NCBI RefSeq assembly: GCF_020662345.1
Contig: NZ_VMOA01000018.1
Coordinates: 1-64,000, forward strand
Direction: 5' to 3'
From: Methylobacterium sp. W2
Lineage (GTDB): Bacteria; Pseudomonadota; Alphaproteobacteria; Rhizobiales; Beijerinckiaceae
Length of the DNA stretch: 64,000 nt
Position numbers and translations under genes: made by a program. The number at the start of each line of letters is the position of its first letter. Within the stretch, counting starts at the first letter, position 1. Positions 25,386-36,026 of this stretch are shown in pieces. A model generated the notes under the pieces. It worked only from the letters and a program-made list of their open reading frames with translations, was not told where the DNA came from and made no database searches.

Positions 25386-27913
25386 GCGAGCCCCACCAGC
25401 TTTTCCGGCCGCATGGCATGCGGTCCGTTGGGGAAGTAGCGGGTGACGATCGCGTCGGCGAGGCCCTCGAAGGTGTTCTCGAGGCGGGCCAGGGCCGCGC
25501 CGTCGAGTTCCGACGCCTCGGCGGTGGTGAATTCGGCGGCGAGCTTCTGGGCGAGGCGCCGGTGCGACTCGGGCAGGCCGTCGACGCGCAGCGCCGGCAG
25601 GTCGGCGAGATGCCGGCAGATCGCCTCGATCTGGAAGGCGACGGAGCGCGGATTGAACGGATCGAGGAGCACCATGTCGCGCACCGGGTCGATGGCCACG
25701 CCCTGCATGTAGCGCGCGCCGAAGGAGACGTGCGAGTCGCAGAGGGACAGCATGACGCCGAGATCCTCGGCGGTCGCCTCGTCCCCCGCGAAACGGGCGG
25801 CGAAGGAGCAGGTGTTGATCGCCCGCTCGATCCGGCGGCCGAGATCGACGAAGTGCCAGCCCGCCGTGCGGTTCATGTTCTCCTGCGCCAGCCCCGCCAG
25901 GGCGGCGATGTGGCCGAGCGCCCGCTCCGCCAGCCCGAGGAGTTCGGCCTCGGCCAGTTCCCTGGCCTCGTCGAGGTCGAGGAGGTCCCTGAGGTCGGCC
26001 AGCGCGCGCCAGGCCTCGCTCGACAGCCGCTCGCGCAGGGAGGCCGCGTTGTGGCGCGCGGACAGGCTGTGCGACAGGGCCGAGCCGTAGGTCGCGCGCC
26101 CGCTCAGGGCCTCCTGGGCGAGTTTGGCCGTCGGCAGGTCGGGCGCTTCGATGGCGCCCCATTCGTCCAGCAGGGCGCGGATGCGCAGGGCGGTGGGGGC
26201 GCTCTCGGTGCCGGCCATGTCGGCGATCACCGCGTTCCCGACGCTGCCGAGATGGGCGATGACGAGGCGGATTACCGCCTCCGCCCGTTCCACGTAGCGG
26301 CCGAACCAGAACAGGTTGTCGGCCGCTCGCGACGGCAGGTGGCCCGCGATGCGGCGCACGCGCGGCGCGCCCGGATGCATCAGCGAGACGGGCTCCACCG
26401 GGCCGTCCGAGAGCACCCACACATCCGCCGACTTGATCCCGGCCCGCATCTCGATCGGGTTCACGTCGGGCCGCTCGGAGATGCGGCAGAAGCCGCCGGG
26501 CATCACCCGCCAGCCGTCGGGCGTCGCCGCCGCGAAGACGCGCAGCACGAAGGGGCGGGGCACGAGGCGCATCCCGGCGGGGCCGCGCTCCCAGCCCGGC
26601 ATGGTGGAAAGGGGAGCGGGCTCCTGCGCCACGTAGTCGAACGGACGGTCGCGCAGGGCGGCCACCACGCGCTCGCGCTCGGCGCCGATGGCGTGCGGCC
26701 CGAGGATCGCGTCGCGCCCCATGCCCTTGGTCGGGGTCGCCACGGGCCGCAGGTTCAGGTGTTCGAGGTTGTCGCGGACATGGGCGAGGGATTCAGGGTC
26801 GCCGCACCACCAGCTCTTCGGCCCCTGAAGGCTGAGATCGGTGCCGAGGAAGTAGCGCGCGATGCGCGGCAGGTAGGCGCCGAGCGCCCCCGATTCCAGG
26901 ATGCCGGAACCCGGCATGTTGCCGACGACGAGGCTGCCGTCGCGCAGGGCCTCCAGCACCCCCGACACGCCGAGGCGCGAGGCCGGGTTGAGTTCGAGCG
27001 GGTCGAGATAGTCGGAATCGATGCGCCGCCACAGGGCGTCGATGCGCTTGAGGCCGGAGACGGTGCGCACGTGCAGGACCCCGTCCTGCATCACGAGGTC
27101 GTCGCCCTCCACCAAGAGCAGGCCGAGATAGCGCGCCAGCGCCGCCTGCTCCACATAGGTCGAGCTCAAGGGACCGGAGGTGAGCAGGCCGATACGCGGG
27201 TCGCTGCGCTGCGCGCCCGTGACCAGCCCGTCGCGAAACGCCTGGAAGAACGGGGCGAGGCGTTCGACATGGAGGTCGGCATAGAGGTCCGGGAAGGCGC
27301 GGGTCAGCACCATCCGGTTCTCCAGCGCGTAGCCGGGACCGGAAGGAGCCTGGGTCCTGTCGGCGAGCACGCGCCAGCGCCCGTCCGGCCCGCGGCCGAT
27401 ATCGGCGGCATAGAGCTTGAGCCAGCGCCCGCCGGGGGGCGTCACCCCCGAGAGCGGGCGCAGGAATTCCGGCGCTCCCGCCACAAGGGCCGCCGGCAGC
27501 ACCCCTTCCGAGACCATCCGGCCGGGCCCGTAGATGTCGGAGACGATGGATTCCATCAGCCCGGCGCGCTGGACGATGCCGGCGCTGAGGGCGCGCCATT
27601 CGGCCCCCTCGATCACCAGGGGCAGGGAACTCAACGGCCAGGCATGCTCGCGCTGGTCGCCGTAGATCCGATACGAGATGCCGGTATCGCGGATGTGCCG
27701 CTCGGCCGAGGCGAAGCGGGCGGTGATCTCGGCTCCGCTCAGGGCGCCGAGGCGGTCGAGCAGGCGTGGCCAAGCGCCTTCACAAGCCCCTTCGCGAGGC
27801 CCGTCGGGCCCCGCAAACTCGTCCGGAATTCCGGGCCGGGGTCGGTAGTCCGAGGTCCAGCGCGCGACATGCGACGCCGATCCTCCGGCTTGCGCCTCGG
27901 CCACGTGGCTCAT
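25382..27913 (-). CDS. Circularly permuted ATP-grasp / alpha-E fusion protein
   Basis: An 843-residue fusion. Roughly the first 500 residues are a circularly permuted ATP-grasp ligase (DUF404/DUF407: [74 protein letters not shown]). The rest is an alpha-helical alpha-E domain (DUF403: [49 protein letters not shown]). In many genomes these are two genes. Such ligases are predicted to join an amine to a carboxylate with ATP. ATGA overlap with the upstream DUF2126 gene and GTGA overlap with the downstream gene show a coupled operon. Confidence 0.88.
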   Translation of the reverse strand: MSHVAEAQAGGSASHVARWTSDYRPRPGIPDEFAGPDGPREGACEGAWPRLLDRLGALSGAEITARFASAERHIRDTGISYRIYGDQREHAWPLSSLPLVIEGAEWRALSAGIVQRAGLMESIVSDIYGPGRMVSEGVLPAALVAGAPEFLRPLSGVTPPGGRWLKLYAADIGRGPDGRWRVLADRTQAPSGPGYALENRMVLTRAFPDLYADLHVERLAPFFQAFRDGLVTGAQRSDPRIGLLTSGPLSSTYVEQAALARYLGLLLVEGDDLVMQDGVLHVRTVSGLKRIDALWRRIDSDYLDPLELNPASRLGVSGVLEALRDGSLVVGNMPGSGILESGALGAYLPRIARYFLGTDLSLQGPKSWWCGDPESLAHVRDNLEHLNLRPVATPTKGMGRDAILGPHAIGAERERVVAALRDRPFDYVAQEPAPLSTMPGWERGPAGMRLVPRPFVLRVFAAATPDGWRVMPGGFCRISERPDVNPIEMRAGIKSADVWVLSDGPVEPVSLMHPGAPRVRRIAGHLPSRAADNLFWFGRYVERAEAVIRLVIAHLGSVGNAVIADMAGTESAPTALRIRALLDEWGAIEAPDLPTAKLAQEALSGRATYGSALSHSLSARHNAASLRERLSSEAWRALADLRDLLDLDEARELAEAELLGLAERALGHIAALAGLAQENMNRTAGWHFVDLGRRIERAINTCSFAARFAGDEATAEDLGVMLSLCDSHVSFGARYMQGVAIDPVRDMVLLDPFNPRSVAFQIEAICRHLADLPALRVDGLPESHRRLAQKLAAEFTTAEASELDGAALARLENTFEGLADAIVTRYFPNGPHAMRPEKLVGLA

Positions 27914-30900
27914 CTGGGTGCTGGCGTTCTGAGATCGAGGGTGAGCGGGAACTCGCGGCTGATCTCCTCGGCCGGCATCTCGATCTTGCCGGGGGTGTGG
28001 CCGTGGGCCTGGAAGCGCGCGAGACGGCGCCCCTCGGCCTCGTAGGTGTTCACCGGGAAGGTCTCGTAGTTGCGCCCGCCGGGATGGCTGACATGGTAGC
28101 GGCAGCCGCCGATCGAGCGTCCGCTCCACGCATCGAGGATGTCGATGGTGAGGGGCGAATGCGCGGGGATCGTCGGATGCATCGAGGAGGCCGGCTGCCA
28201 CGCCTTGAAGCGCAGGCCCGCCACCGCTTCGCCCACCGTGCCGGTGCTCGTCATCGGAAGGCGCCGGCCGTTGCAGCTGATGATGTGGCGGCCGGGGACG
28301 AAGCCCTCGACCTTGACCTGCAGACGCTCCACCGAGCTGTCCACGTACCGCACCGTTCCACCGATCGACCCCTCTTCGCCCAGCACGTGCCAGGGCTCCA
28401 ATGCCTGCCGCAGTTCCAGCTTGACGCCGCCCTGCTCCACCGTTCCGAAGACCGGGAAGCGGAACTCGTACTGCGCCTGGAACGCCGCCGAGTCGAAGTC
28501 GTAACCGGCTTGCCGGAGGTCTTCCAGCACGCCGAGGAAATCCGTCCAGAGGAAGTGGGGCAGCATGAAGCGATCATGCAGGCCCGTGCCCCAACGGACA
28601 CAGCCGCCCTCCTGCGGTTCGCGCCAGGCCCAGGCGACGATGGCCCGCAGCAGGAGTTGCTGGGCCAGACTCATGCGCGGGTCCGGAGGCATCTCGAAGG
28701 AGCGGAACTCCAAGAGGCCGAGGCGGCCGGTGGGGCCGTCCGGCGAGTAGAGCTTGTCGATGCAGATCTCGGAGCGGTGGGTGTTGCCGGTGACGTCCAC
28801 GAGGATGTTGCGGAAGATCCGGTCCACCAGCCAGCGCGGGATGTTGGGCTCGTCGGGTTTGGGCACCTGCGCGAGGGCGATCTCGAGTTCGTAGAGCCCG
28901 TCGTGCCGGGCCTCGTCCATGCGCGGGGCCTGGCTCGTCGGGCCGATATAGAGGCCGGCGAACAGGTAGGAGAGCGAGGGGTGGCGCTGCCAGTAGAGCA
29001 CGAGGCTCTTCAGCAGGTCCGGCCGGCGCAGGAACGGCGAATCGTTGGGCGTCGCGCCGCCCAGCACCACGTGGTTGCCGCCGCCGGTGCCGGTATGGCG
29101 GCCGTCGGTCATGAACTTCTGCGCACCCAGACGGATCTGGCGGGCATCCTCGTAGAGCTCGCTCGTGATGGTCACGGCCTCGCGCCAGGAGGTGGCGGGA
29201 TGCACGTTGACCTCGATCACGCCGGGATCGGGGGTGACCTTGATGACGTTGAGGCGCGGATCGAACGGCGGCTCGTAGCCCTCGATATGCAGGGGCTGCT
29301 TCAGCTCGGCGGCGACGACCTCGAGATGGCCGATGAGTTCGAGATACTCGTCCACCCGCTGCAGCGGCGGCATGAACACCCGCAGCACCCCGTCCCGCGG
29401 CTCGACGGCGAGCGCCGTGCGCACGGCGGCGCCGGTGACGCCCGATCCGTTCTCGGTCTTGGTGCCGGGATGGCCTTCGGGGAGCGCGCCCCGGTCCTCC
29501 AGCGGATCCTGGGGCTGGTAATAGGGGTAGTGCTCCGGCGGCACGAAGGGCAGCGAGCTTAAGGGGAGGCGATAGCCCACCGGTGAATCGCCCGGCGTCA
29601 GGAAGGCGTGGCTGCGGCGGAACTGCCAGGCTTCCGAGATCCAGCGGCGGTCGTCGGGATCGTCCTTGCCGAGCGGCAGGCTCGCCAGGGGGAGGGCATA
29701 GCCGGCGGCCTCGCCGAGGCCGCGGTCGAACACCCGCGCGATGCGGGCGTTGGTCTCCGGGTTCGGGAACTTGGCGTCCGAGGTGGTGACGTTGACCGGC
29801 AGCTCCTCCCGCTTCTCCTCCCAATAGATCGGGTCCTCGAAGGCGGGGAACACGTAGGTCTCGAGGCCGAGGCGCTTGGCGACGCCGTCGATCAGCGCCT
29901 TCGCCTTGCTGGAAGTGGCGTCACGCGGGCCGTCCTCCGTGGCGACGAGGTCGGGATTGCTCCAGATCGGCTTGCCGTCCCGGCGCCAGTACAGGGCGAA
30001 GGCCCAGCGCGGCAGGCTCTCGCCCGGATACCACTTGCCCTGGCCGTAATGCAGCATGCCGCCCGGTCCGAAGCGGGTGCGCAGGCGCCGGATCAGCTTG
30101 TCGGCGAGGCCGCGCTTCGTCGGCCCTACGGCGGCGGCGTTCCACTCGGCCGATTCGAAATCGTCGATGGAGACGAAGGTCGGCTCGCCGCCCATGGTCA
30201 GGCGCACGTCCTGCTCGGCGAGATCGACGTCGATCCGCTCGCCCAGCGCATCCATCTTGGCCCAGACCTCCTCCGAGAACGGCTTGGTGATGCGCGGCGC
30301 CTCGGCCACGCGGGTCACCGTCATCTCGAAGCCGAACTCCACTTCGGCGGGTTCGGCGAGGCCGGAGATCGGCGCGGCGGACTGGTAGTGCGGCGTGGCG
30401 GCCAGGGGGATATGGCCCTCGCCGCAGAGGAGGCCGGAGGTGGCGTCGAGGCCGATCCAGCCGGCGCCCGGCAGGTAGACCTCGGCCCAGGCGTGCAGGT
30501 CGGTGAAGTCGGTGGAGGTGCCGGCCGGGCCGTCCACCGCCGTCGTGTCGGGAATGAGCTGGATCAGGTAGCCGGAGACGAAGCGCGCGGCGAGACCGAT
30601 GCGGCGCAGCACCTGGACGAGGAGCCAGGCGGAGTCGCGGCAGGAACCGCTCTTCAGGGTCAGCGTCTCGGCCGGCGTCTGGACGCCCGGCTCCATGCGG
30701 ACGCCGTAGGTCACCTCGGAGGCGATCATGGCATTGAGGGCGACGAGGAAGAGCACGGTGTTGGGCTGCTCCGGCAGCCGCTCGAGCAGCGCGTCGATCT
30801 CCGGTCCCGTGGCGTCGTCGGTGACGAGATAGGGCTTCAGCTCCGCCGTCAGGTCGCTCTCGTAGGCGAAGGGGCGGGTCTGGGCGTAGTCCTCTACGAA

Positions 30901-31179
30901 GAAGTCGAACGGATTGATCACCGCCATCTCGGCGACGAGATCGACCTCGATCTTCAATTCGGTGGTCCGCTCGGGGAAGACCAGCCGGGCGAGCCAGTTC
31001 CCGTTCGGGTCCTGCTGCCAGTTGATGAAATGGTTCTCCGGCAGGATCTTCAGGGAATAGGCCGGTACGGTCGAGCGCGTATGCGGCGCCGGGCGCAGGC
31101 GGATCACCTGTGGTCCGAGCTGGATCGGCCGATCGTATTTGTAGTGGGTGACGTGGTGGAGGGCGGCTTTGATGGACAC
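27910..31179 (-). CDS. Transglutaminase / DUF2126 large protein
   Basis: A ~1089-residue protein. The first ~300 residues are a transglutaminase-like module ([20 protein letters not shown], catalytic Cys in [19 protein letters not shown], His in [12 protein letters not shown]). The rest is DUF2126, a COOH-NH2-ligase-related region with [40 protein letters not shown] and [15 protein letters not shown]. The GTG at 31179 is chosen because a GGGAG site precedes it and the domain begins immediately. It is the first gene of the coupled three-gene cluster. Peptide-bond synthesis or modification is predicted for this family, but no product is known. Confidence 0.87.
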   Translation of the reverse strand: MSIKAALHHVTHYKYDRPIQLGPQVIRLRPAPHTRSTVPAYSLKILPENHFINWQQDPNGNWLARLVFPERTTELKIEVDLVAEMAVINPFDFFVEDYAQTRPFAYESDLTAELKPYLVTDDATGPEIDALLERLPEQPNTVLFLVALNAMIASEVTYGVRMEPGVQTPAETLTLKSGSCRDSAWLLVQVLRRIGLAARFVSGYLIQLIPDTTAVDGPAGTSTDFTDLHAWAEVYLPGAGWIGLDATSGLLCGEGHIPLAATPHYQSAAPISGLAEPAEVEFGFEMTVTRVAEAPRITKPFSEEVWAKMDALGERIDVDLAEQDVRLTMGGEPTFVSIDDFESAEWNAAAVGPTKRGLADKLIRRLRTRFGPGGMLHYGQGKWYPGESLPRWAFALYWRRDGKPIWSNPDLVATEDGPRDATSSKAKALIDGVAKRLGLETYVFPAFEDPIYWEEKREELPVNVTTSDAKFPNPETNARIARVFDRGLGEAAGYALPLASLPLGKDDPDDRRWISEAWQFRRSHAFLTPGDSPVGYRLPLSSLPFVPPEHYPYYQPQDPLEDRGALPEGHPGTKTENGSGVTGAAVRTALAVEPRDGVLRVFMPPLQRVDEYLELIGHLEVVAAELKQPLHIEGYEPPFDPRLNVIKVTPDPGVIEVNVHPATSWREAVTITSELYEDARQIRLGAQKFMTDGRHTGTGGGNHVVLGGATPNDSPFLRRPDLLKSLVLYWQRHPSLSYLFAGLYIGPTSQAPRMDEARHDGLYELEIALAQVPKPDEPNIPRWLVDRIFRNILVDVTGNTHRSEICIDKLYSPDGPTGRLGLLEFRSFEMPPDPRMSLAQQLLLRAIVAWAWREPQEGGCVRWGTGLHDRFMLPHFLWTDFLGVLEDLRQAGYDFDSAAFQAQYEFRFPVFGTVEQGGVKLELRQALEPWHVLGEEGSIGGTVRYVDSSVERLQVKVEGFVPGRHIISCNGRRLPMTSTGTVGEAVAGLRFKAWQPASSMHPTIPAHSPLTIDILDAWSGRSIGGCRYHVSHPGGRNYETFPVNTYEAEGRRLARFQAHGHTPGKIEMPAEEISREFPLTLDLRTPAPR

Positions 31180-31551
31180 GGGGACTCCCGCTGGTTCAGA
31201 CGTGGTGCCGGGCGCGCGATGAACGCGCGCCGGCGGCGGGAAGCCGGAGCGCATCGCCGAAGCGCATCCCGGCTGTCATCGGCGTTTTGAGGCCGAATGA
31301 CCATAGGCCGGGAACAGCGCCGACGGCAGTCGAATTCGGTGCTAGTCTACAGCGACGTTGCCCGACCGGGTGGTGGAAGGCGAAGACGTTCATCGCGTGA
31401 GGATCTTGGCCCTGGCAGTTCAGACATACGGCGTGGCGATGCGGCCCGTCGCCGGGCGTGAAGCAAATTCCGTGCATCGTGGCGCGGGAGGGCGCCACGA
31501 CGCGGTCCCGCGCGCCCGCACCGGCGACCGTCCGGCGGGCAAGGCGGCCCG
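31180..31551. promoter_or_regulatory. 372-bp divergent intergenic region
   Basis: Lies between the divergent DUF2126 operon and the zinc metallopeptidase-like gene and should contain both promoters. Open frames here are antisense shadows with no protein character. I see no convincing operator or RNA structure. Confidence 0.4.
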
Positions 31552-32700
31552 ATGAAGGTCTTCCAGTGCCAGGCCTGCGACCAGCCTGTGAGCTTCGAGA
31601 GCACGGAATGCGACAGCTGCCAGCGGCGGCTCGGCTATGTCTGCCAGTCGCATGAGATGTCGGCCCTCGAACCCTTCGGTTCGGTCTGGCATGCCTATGC
31701 CGACCCGGCCCGCAAGTACCGCTTCTGCGCGAATGCCGATTTCCAGGCCTGCAACTGGCTGGTGCCGGAGGACAGCCCGGACCGCTACTGTACCTCCTGC
31801 CGGCACAACCGCGTGGTCCCGGACCTGACCCTCGACTGGAACCTCACCCGCTGGCGCCAGATCGAGGCGGCCAAGCACCGGTTGTTCTACTCGCTCCTGC
31901 GCCTGGACCTGCCCCTGATGACGCGGGAGGAGAACCCGGCCACGGGCCTCGCCTTCGATTTTCTGGTCGATCCGGCCGAGAGCTACAGCGTCGGCCCGCC
32001 CGTCCTCACTGGGCATCGCAGCGGTCTCATCACCCTCAACATCGCCGAGGCCGACGACGTCGAGCGCGAGCGCCGTCGGATGCTGTTCGGCGAGTATTAC
32101 CGCACCCTGCTCGGGCATTTCCGCCACGAGATCGGGCATTATTTCTGGAACGTCCTGGTCCGCTACGACCCGAGCATCTGGGCGTTCCGCGACCTGTTCG
32201 GCGACGAGCGCGCCAGCTACGGCCTGGCCCTGCAGCGCTACTACGGCCAGGGCGCGCCGCCGGACTGGCAGGAATCCTACGTCAGCGCCTACGCCACCAG
32301 CCATCCGTGGGAGGATTTTGCCGAGACCTGGGCGCATTACCTCCACATCGTCGACACGGTGGAGACGGCGAGCGCCTTCGAGCTCCATCTGCGGCCGCGC
32401 CTGCGCAGCAGCGCGCCGGAGCCCGTGGTGATCGATTTCGATCCGTACCAATCCCCCGATCTCGACCGGCTGGTTTCGGTCTGGCTGCCGCTGACCTATG
32501 CGGTGAACTCCCTCAGCCGGAGCATGGGGCAGCCCGCGCTCTATCCCTTCAAGCTGACCCCGGCCGTCATCGCCAAGCTCGCCTTCGTCCACGACCGGGT
32601 CGACGCCGTCCGTTCGGCCACGGGCCACCAGCTCGATTCCGACGTCCTGAAAGCCGTCATCACCGGCCTGCGCCAGCGCGTGGCCCCTCCGAACGACTGA
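31552..32700 (+). CDS. Putative zinc-ribbon metallopeptidase (gluzincin-like)
   Basis: A 382-residue protein. The N-terminus carries a zinc ribbon-like set of cysteines (CQACDQPVSFESTECDSCQR, then CRH near residue 83). The centre has an HExxH-like zinc-peptidase motif in LLGHFRHEIGHYFWNVLV, with a downstream acidic HPWEDFAETWAHY that supplies further ligands. It fits a family of predicted bacterial zinc peptidases often encoded beside transglutaminase/ATP-grasp/alpha-E operons, as here. The link suggests it cleaves a product of that system, an inference from context. No signal peptide, so probably cytoplasmic. Confidence 0.8.
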   Translation: MKVFQCQACDQPVSFESTECDSCQRRLGYVCQSHEMSALEPFGSVWHAYADPARKYRFCANADFQACNWLVPEDSPDRYCTSCRHNRVVPDLTLDWNLTRWRQIEAAKHRLFYSLLRLDLPLMTREENPATGLAFDFLVDPAESYSVGPPVLTGHRSGLITLNIAEADDVERERRRMLFGEYYRTLLGHFRHEIGHYFWNVLVRYDPSIWAFRDLFGDERASYGLALQRYYGQGAPPDWQESYVSAYATSHPWEDFAETWAHYLHIVDTVETASAFELHLRPRLRSSAPEPVVIDFDPYQSPDLDRLVSVWLPLTYAVNSLSRSMGQPALYPFKLTPAVIAKLAFVHDRVDAVRSATGHQLDSDVLKAVITGLRQRVAPPND

Positions 32701-32736
32701 TATCAGGCGGCGCCGGTCCCGACCGATGGCCGGGAT

Positions 32737-32810
32737 CGGCGCGTTCGGCGGACGCCCGCCGCCGCGCGGTCGCGCGGGCAGCCGACGATGAGGTCTCCTC
32801 ACCGTCGGCT
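32737..32810. repeat. Family C repeat after the metallopeptidase gene
   Basis: A 64-base segment (32737-32800) is ~90% identical to 52383-52445. It contains a GC-only palindromic part (GCCGCGCGGTCGCGCGGGC) followed by a hairpin, AGCCGACGATGAGG with CCTCACCGTCGGCT. The second copy keeps the hairpin with a compensating base-pair change. Both lie just downstream of genes, consistent with a 3'-end or terminator-like role. Confidence 0.75.
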
Positions 32811-32824
32811 GATTGAGCCGGGCC

Positions 32825-33235
32825 TCACGGCTCCTGCGATGTTTCCGGCTCCGGCTTGGGAAGCCGGCGCGGGCGTCCGTCGTCGTCGATGGCGACGAAG
32901 GTGAAGGTCGCCTCGGTCACCTTCTCGCGCAGCTTGGTGCGGAAGCGCCGCGCCCAGGCCTCGACCTGGATCTTCATGGAGGTGCGGCCGACGCTCTCCA
33001 CCCGGGTATAGACGCAGAGCACGTCGCCCACCCGCACCGGGCGGATGAAGGTCATCGCATCGACCGCCACCGTGACCACGCGGCCCTGCGCCTGGTCGAC
33101 GCCGGCGATGCCCCCGGCCTGGTCCATCTGCGACATCACCCAGCCGCCGAAGATGTCGCCGTTGGCATTGGTGTCGGCCGGCATCGCGATGGTGCGCACC
33201 GTGAGGTCCCCACGCGGATCGCTGGTCTCGCCCAT
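32825..33235 (-). CDS. Acyl-CoA thioesterase, YciA-like hotdog fold
   Basis: A 136-residue single hotdog domain. TIAMPADTNANGDIFGGWVM is the family signature with the catalytic Asp, and DAMTFIRPVRVGDVLCVY is the second conserved block. YciA-type enzymes hydrolyse short to long acyl-CoAs in the cytoplasm. The C-terminal tail (GRPRRLPKPEPETSQEP) is disordered. The ATG at 33235 has GGAG six bases upstream; a GTG four codons earlier is less likely. Confidence 0.9.
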   Translation of the reverse strand: MGETSDPRGDLTVRTIAMPADTNANGDIFGGWVMSQMDQAGGIAGVDQAQGRVVTVAVDAMTFIRPVRVGDVLCVYTRVESVGRTSMKIQVEAWARRFRTKLREKVTEATFTFVAIDDDGRPRRLPKPEPETSQEP

Positions 33236-33329
33236 TGCGGTCTCCACCCTGATCGCCGCCGGCCTTCATTCGTCCGAGGCGCGGCTTGGCCTCCTGCATC
33301 GGCCGACAGGTGGTGTCAGGTCAAGGAAA

Positions 33330-33363
33330 AGGCCCGGATGTCCCTCTCGGGTCATCCGGGCCT
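33330..33363 (-). terminator. Rho-independent terminator
   Basis: AGGCCCGGATG and CATCCGGGCCT form a perfect 11-bp stem around a 12-base loop. On the minus strand it is followed by TTTTCCTT, just downstream of the stop of the Arg/Tyr-rich protein gene. It should end that transcript. Confidence 0.8.
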
Positions 33364-33386
33364 CGGCAGAGATCGGCGCTATCGGC

Positions 33387-33692
33387 TCAGTAGTAGAAGC
33401 GACGCGGGCCGTAGAACCGGCGCGGGCCGTAATACGGACGGCGGTAGAACGGGCGCGGCGCGAAGTACGGACGGCGATAGTAGGGACGGGCGTAATAGGG
33501 GCGACCGTAGAACGGGCGACGGTAATACGGCCGGCGGTAGTAGTACTGCGCCTTCTCGACGACGGCCGGTGCGGCCTCGCTTTGAAGGGCGGAAACCGGG
33601 CCGATGGGTGCGGCCGACGCGCCCTGGGGCGCCAGGGCCGCGAAGCCCAGGGCCAGCAATGCGGCCAGAAGGAGTTTCCTCAACACGTTCAT
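33387..33692 (-). CDS. Secreted Arg/Tyr-rich repeat protein
   Basis: A 101-residue protein. MNVLRKLLLAALLALGFAAL and the following ASA form a clear signal peptide. After ~25 ordinary residues, the C-terminal half is almost only Arg, Tyr, Pro, Phe and Gly in short units such as RRPYYRRPFYGRPYY. It is likely exported and, being very basic and aromatic, may bind the cell envelope or nucleic acid. I recognise no family beyond small Tyr/Arg-rich secreted proteins of Rhizobiales. The internal Met at 33692 is chosen because it opens the signal peptide. A terminator follows. Confidence 0.7.
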   Translation of the reverse strand: MNVLRKLLLAALLALGFAALAPQGASAAPIGPVSALQSEAAPAVVEKAQYYYRRPYYRRPFYGRPYYARPYYRRPYFAPRPFYRRPYYGPRRFYGPRRFYY

Positions 33693-33895
33693 GACTCCTC
33701 GGATGATCGAACGATGGTGATGATACGACGGCATGCGCGGGAATGCATGCTTGGCCGTCACCCGAACGCACGGAATCGGCAAACCGTTTCATGCCCTCTG
33801 CCGGCACGCTTAACGGTTAGCCGTCCCGGAAACGGCCTTCGAGAGGACGGCCATTCTGCCGAAGGTCTGGGCGAAAGCGGGGCCGCGTGGACGGG

Positions 33896-34081
33896 TCAGG
33901 CGATCTTCAGCGTCATGTCGACCACGCTGGCCTCGGCCGAGCCCTTCACCAGGGTGATGCCGTGCTCGCAATCTTCCCGGCGGGCATAGCCCTCGGCCGA
34001 ATCGGCGATGACGTTGCCGTTCGTGACGCGGAGGCGCCAGCGCCACTCGCCACCCGAATCCCGATAGAGTTCAAAACGCAT
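33896..34081 (-). CDS. DUF1508 (YegP-like) protein
   Basis: A 61-residue protein matching one YegP/DUF1508 repeat: MRFELYRDSGGEWRWRLRVT, NGNVIADSAEGYARREDCEH. These small beta-alpha proteins are widespread and of unknown function. E. coli YegP has two such repeats, this one a single copy. The Met two codons inside the open frame is chosen to begin at MRFELY. It stands alone between convergent or unrelated genes. Confidence 0.75.
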   Translation of the reverse strand: MRFELYRDSGGEWRWRLRVTNGNVIADSAEGYARREDCEHGITLVKGSAEASVVDMTLKIA

Positions 34082-34179
34082 GCCCACGCCTCCCTCGCGG
34101 CGATCACCGCCATAGCGTCAGATGGCGCGGGATCGTCCGTCGGCAATGCCCGTCCCGGCGGCGGGCCCGGACACGACAA

Positions 34180-34206
34180 CGCCGCCCCGGACGATCCGGG
34201 GCGGCG
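34180..34206 (-). terminator. Strong hairpin after the DEAD-box helicase gene
   Basis: CGCCGCCCCGG and CCGGGGCGGCG form a perfect 11-bp GC stem with a five-base loop, about 40 bases after the helicase stop. On the minus strand TTGTCGTGT follows, a weak T-tract. Probably an intrinsic terminator. Confidence 0.65.
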
Positions 34207-34245
34207 TCAGGCCGGGCGAACCCGACCGGTAGAGCTTGGGTGAGA

Positions 34246-35736
34246 TCAGGAACGCGGGAAGCGATCGAGCCAGCCGATGGCACGGCCTTCGCCGCCGGCA
34301 TTGCCGCCGCCGCCGCTGCGCGGGCGCTCGCCCTGGCGCGGAGCGCGGTTGTCGCCGCGCTGGTCCGGACGGGGGCCACGGCCCTGTCCTTCCGACGGAC
34401 GATCGCCGCGGCCCTCCTGGGGACGACCCGAACGGGCCTGCCCGGCGGGCTGGCCACCGCGACCGCCGCCCGGACGGGCACCGGCGCCGGGACGACCGCC
34501 GCCGGGACGCTGGCCCTGGCGCTGGCCGGGACGCTGGCCCTGGGGCGCCGGACGGCGCTCCTCGGCCTGGGCGGCCTCGGCGGCCTCCTGGCGGGTCGGC
34601 GGGTTGAAGCCCTCGGGGAAGGCGCCGACGGGGATCTTCTGGCGCGTGGTGCGCTCGATATCCCGCAGGTAGGCCTTCTCCTCGTCGTTGCAGAACGAGA
34701 TGGCGAGGCCGTTCGCCCCGGCGCGCGCGGTGCGGCCGATGCGGTGGACGTAGCTCTCGGGCACGTTGGGCAGGTCGTAGTTGATGACGTGGCTCACCGC
34801 CTCGACATCGATGCCGCGGGCGGCGATGTCGGTGGCGACCAGCACCCGGCAGGACCCGTCCTTGAACGCGGCGAGAGCGCGCTCACGCTGCGGCTGGGAC
34901 TTGTTGCCGTGGATGGCCGAGGCGTTGATCCCGACCTTCTCCAGGCCGCGCACGACGCGGTCGGCGCCGTGCTTGGTCCGCGTGAAGACGAGCACGCGTT
35001 CGATCTTCGGATCGCGCAGGATGTGGTTGAGCAGGGCCTGCTTCGCACCGGTATGGGCGAAGATGACTTCCTGGGTGACGCGCTCAGCGGTGGTCGCCAC
35101 CGGCGTGACGGCGACCTGGACGGGATCGCGCAGGTACTGGTCGGCGAGGCCGGCGATGTTCTTCGGCATGGTGGCCGAGAAGAACAGGCTCTGGCGCTCC
35201 TTCGGCAGCATCTTCACGATGCGCTTGAGGGCGTGGATGAAGCCGAGATCGAGCATCTGGTCAGCCTCGTCGAGGACGAGGATCTCGACGGCCTCGAGGG
35301 TCAGCGAGCGGCGCTCGATGAGGTCCATGAGGCGGCCCGGCGTGGCGACGAGGATGTCGACGCCGTTGGCGAGTGCCTTCTCCTGGCGGGAGATGGTGAC
35401 GCCGCCGAACACCACGGTGTTGGTGAACGACAGGTATTTTCCGTAATCGGAAAAGCTCTCGGCGATCTGGTTGGCGAGCTCGCGGGTGGGCGAGAGCACC
35501 AGCACGCGGCAGCCGCGGCGGATGGCCTTGCGCGGGTTCTGGGCGAGGCGGTGCAGGATCGGCAGCGCGAAGGCCGCGGTCTTGCCGGTGCCGGTCTGGG
35601 CGATGCCGCAGAGGTCGCGGCCTTCCATGGCCGGGCGCAGGGCCTGGGCCTGGATCGGGGTCGGGGTCTTATAGCCGGCCTCATCCAGGGCGCGCAGCAC
35701 GGGCTCTGCGAGGCCGAAATCGGTGAATTGGGTCAA
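34246..35736 (-). CDS. DEAD-box ATP-dependent RNA helicase (RhlE-like)
   Basis: A ~496-residue helicase with all core motifs: Q-motif FTDFGL...TPIQ, AQTGTGKT, PTREL, TPGRLMD, DEAD, SAT, RVLVATDIAARGIDV and HRIGRTARAG. The C-terminal ~120 residues are Arg/Gly/Pro/Gln-rich, the RNA-binding tail typical of RhlE-type proteins that remodel ribosome precursors or mRNA, often in the cold. Similarity begins at TQFTDFGL, so a TTG at 35736 is the likely start; the frame runs back to an ATG at 35853 with 39 residues of no similarity. Confidence 0.88.
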   Translation of the reverse strand: MTQFTDFGLAEPVLRALDEAGYKTPTPIQAQALRPAMEGRDLCGIAQTGTGKTAAFALPILHRLAQNPRKAIRRGCRVLVLSPTRELANQIAESFSDYGKYLSFTNTVVFGGVTISRQEKALANGVDILVATPGRLMDLIERRSLTLEAVEILVLDEADQMLDLGFIHALKRIVKMLPKERQSLFFSATMPKNIAGLADQYLRDPVQVAVTPVATTAERVTQEVIFAHTGAKQALLNHILRDPKIERVLVFTRTKHGADRVVRGLEKVGINASAIHGNKSQPQRERALAAFKDGSCRVLVATDIAARGIDVEAVSHVINYDLPNVPESYVHRIGRTARAGANGLAISFCNDEEKAYLRDIERTTRQKIPVGAFPEGFNPPTRQEAAEAAQAEERRPAPQGQRPGQRQGQRPGGGRPGAGARPGGGRGGQPAGQARSGRPQEGRGDRPSEGQGRGPRPDQRGDNRAPRQGERPRSGGGGNAGGEGRAIGWLDRFPRS

Positions 35737-36026
35737 GGGTAGACTTTCAGGCAGCGGGACCGGCCGGACGCCACCGAAACGATGGCCGTCTTGTCGAAGG
35801 GGCTGGTCCGTTGAGCTGGAGGCCGCCCGCGTGATGGGGCGATCCGGGTGCATGCACGTTGAAGAGAGGGGCTCAGGTCGCTTGGGCCGCGCTGACGCGC
35901 AATCGGCGATCCGTCACGCAGCCCTCTCAAGCGAACCTGTCACGGTCGCTGACGCTGCAACTGCGATATGCGCTTTCGCGCCTGCGAAGTCAACGTGGTG
36001 GCCGAGCCATTCGCCGGGCGCGGGGG

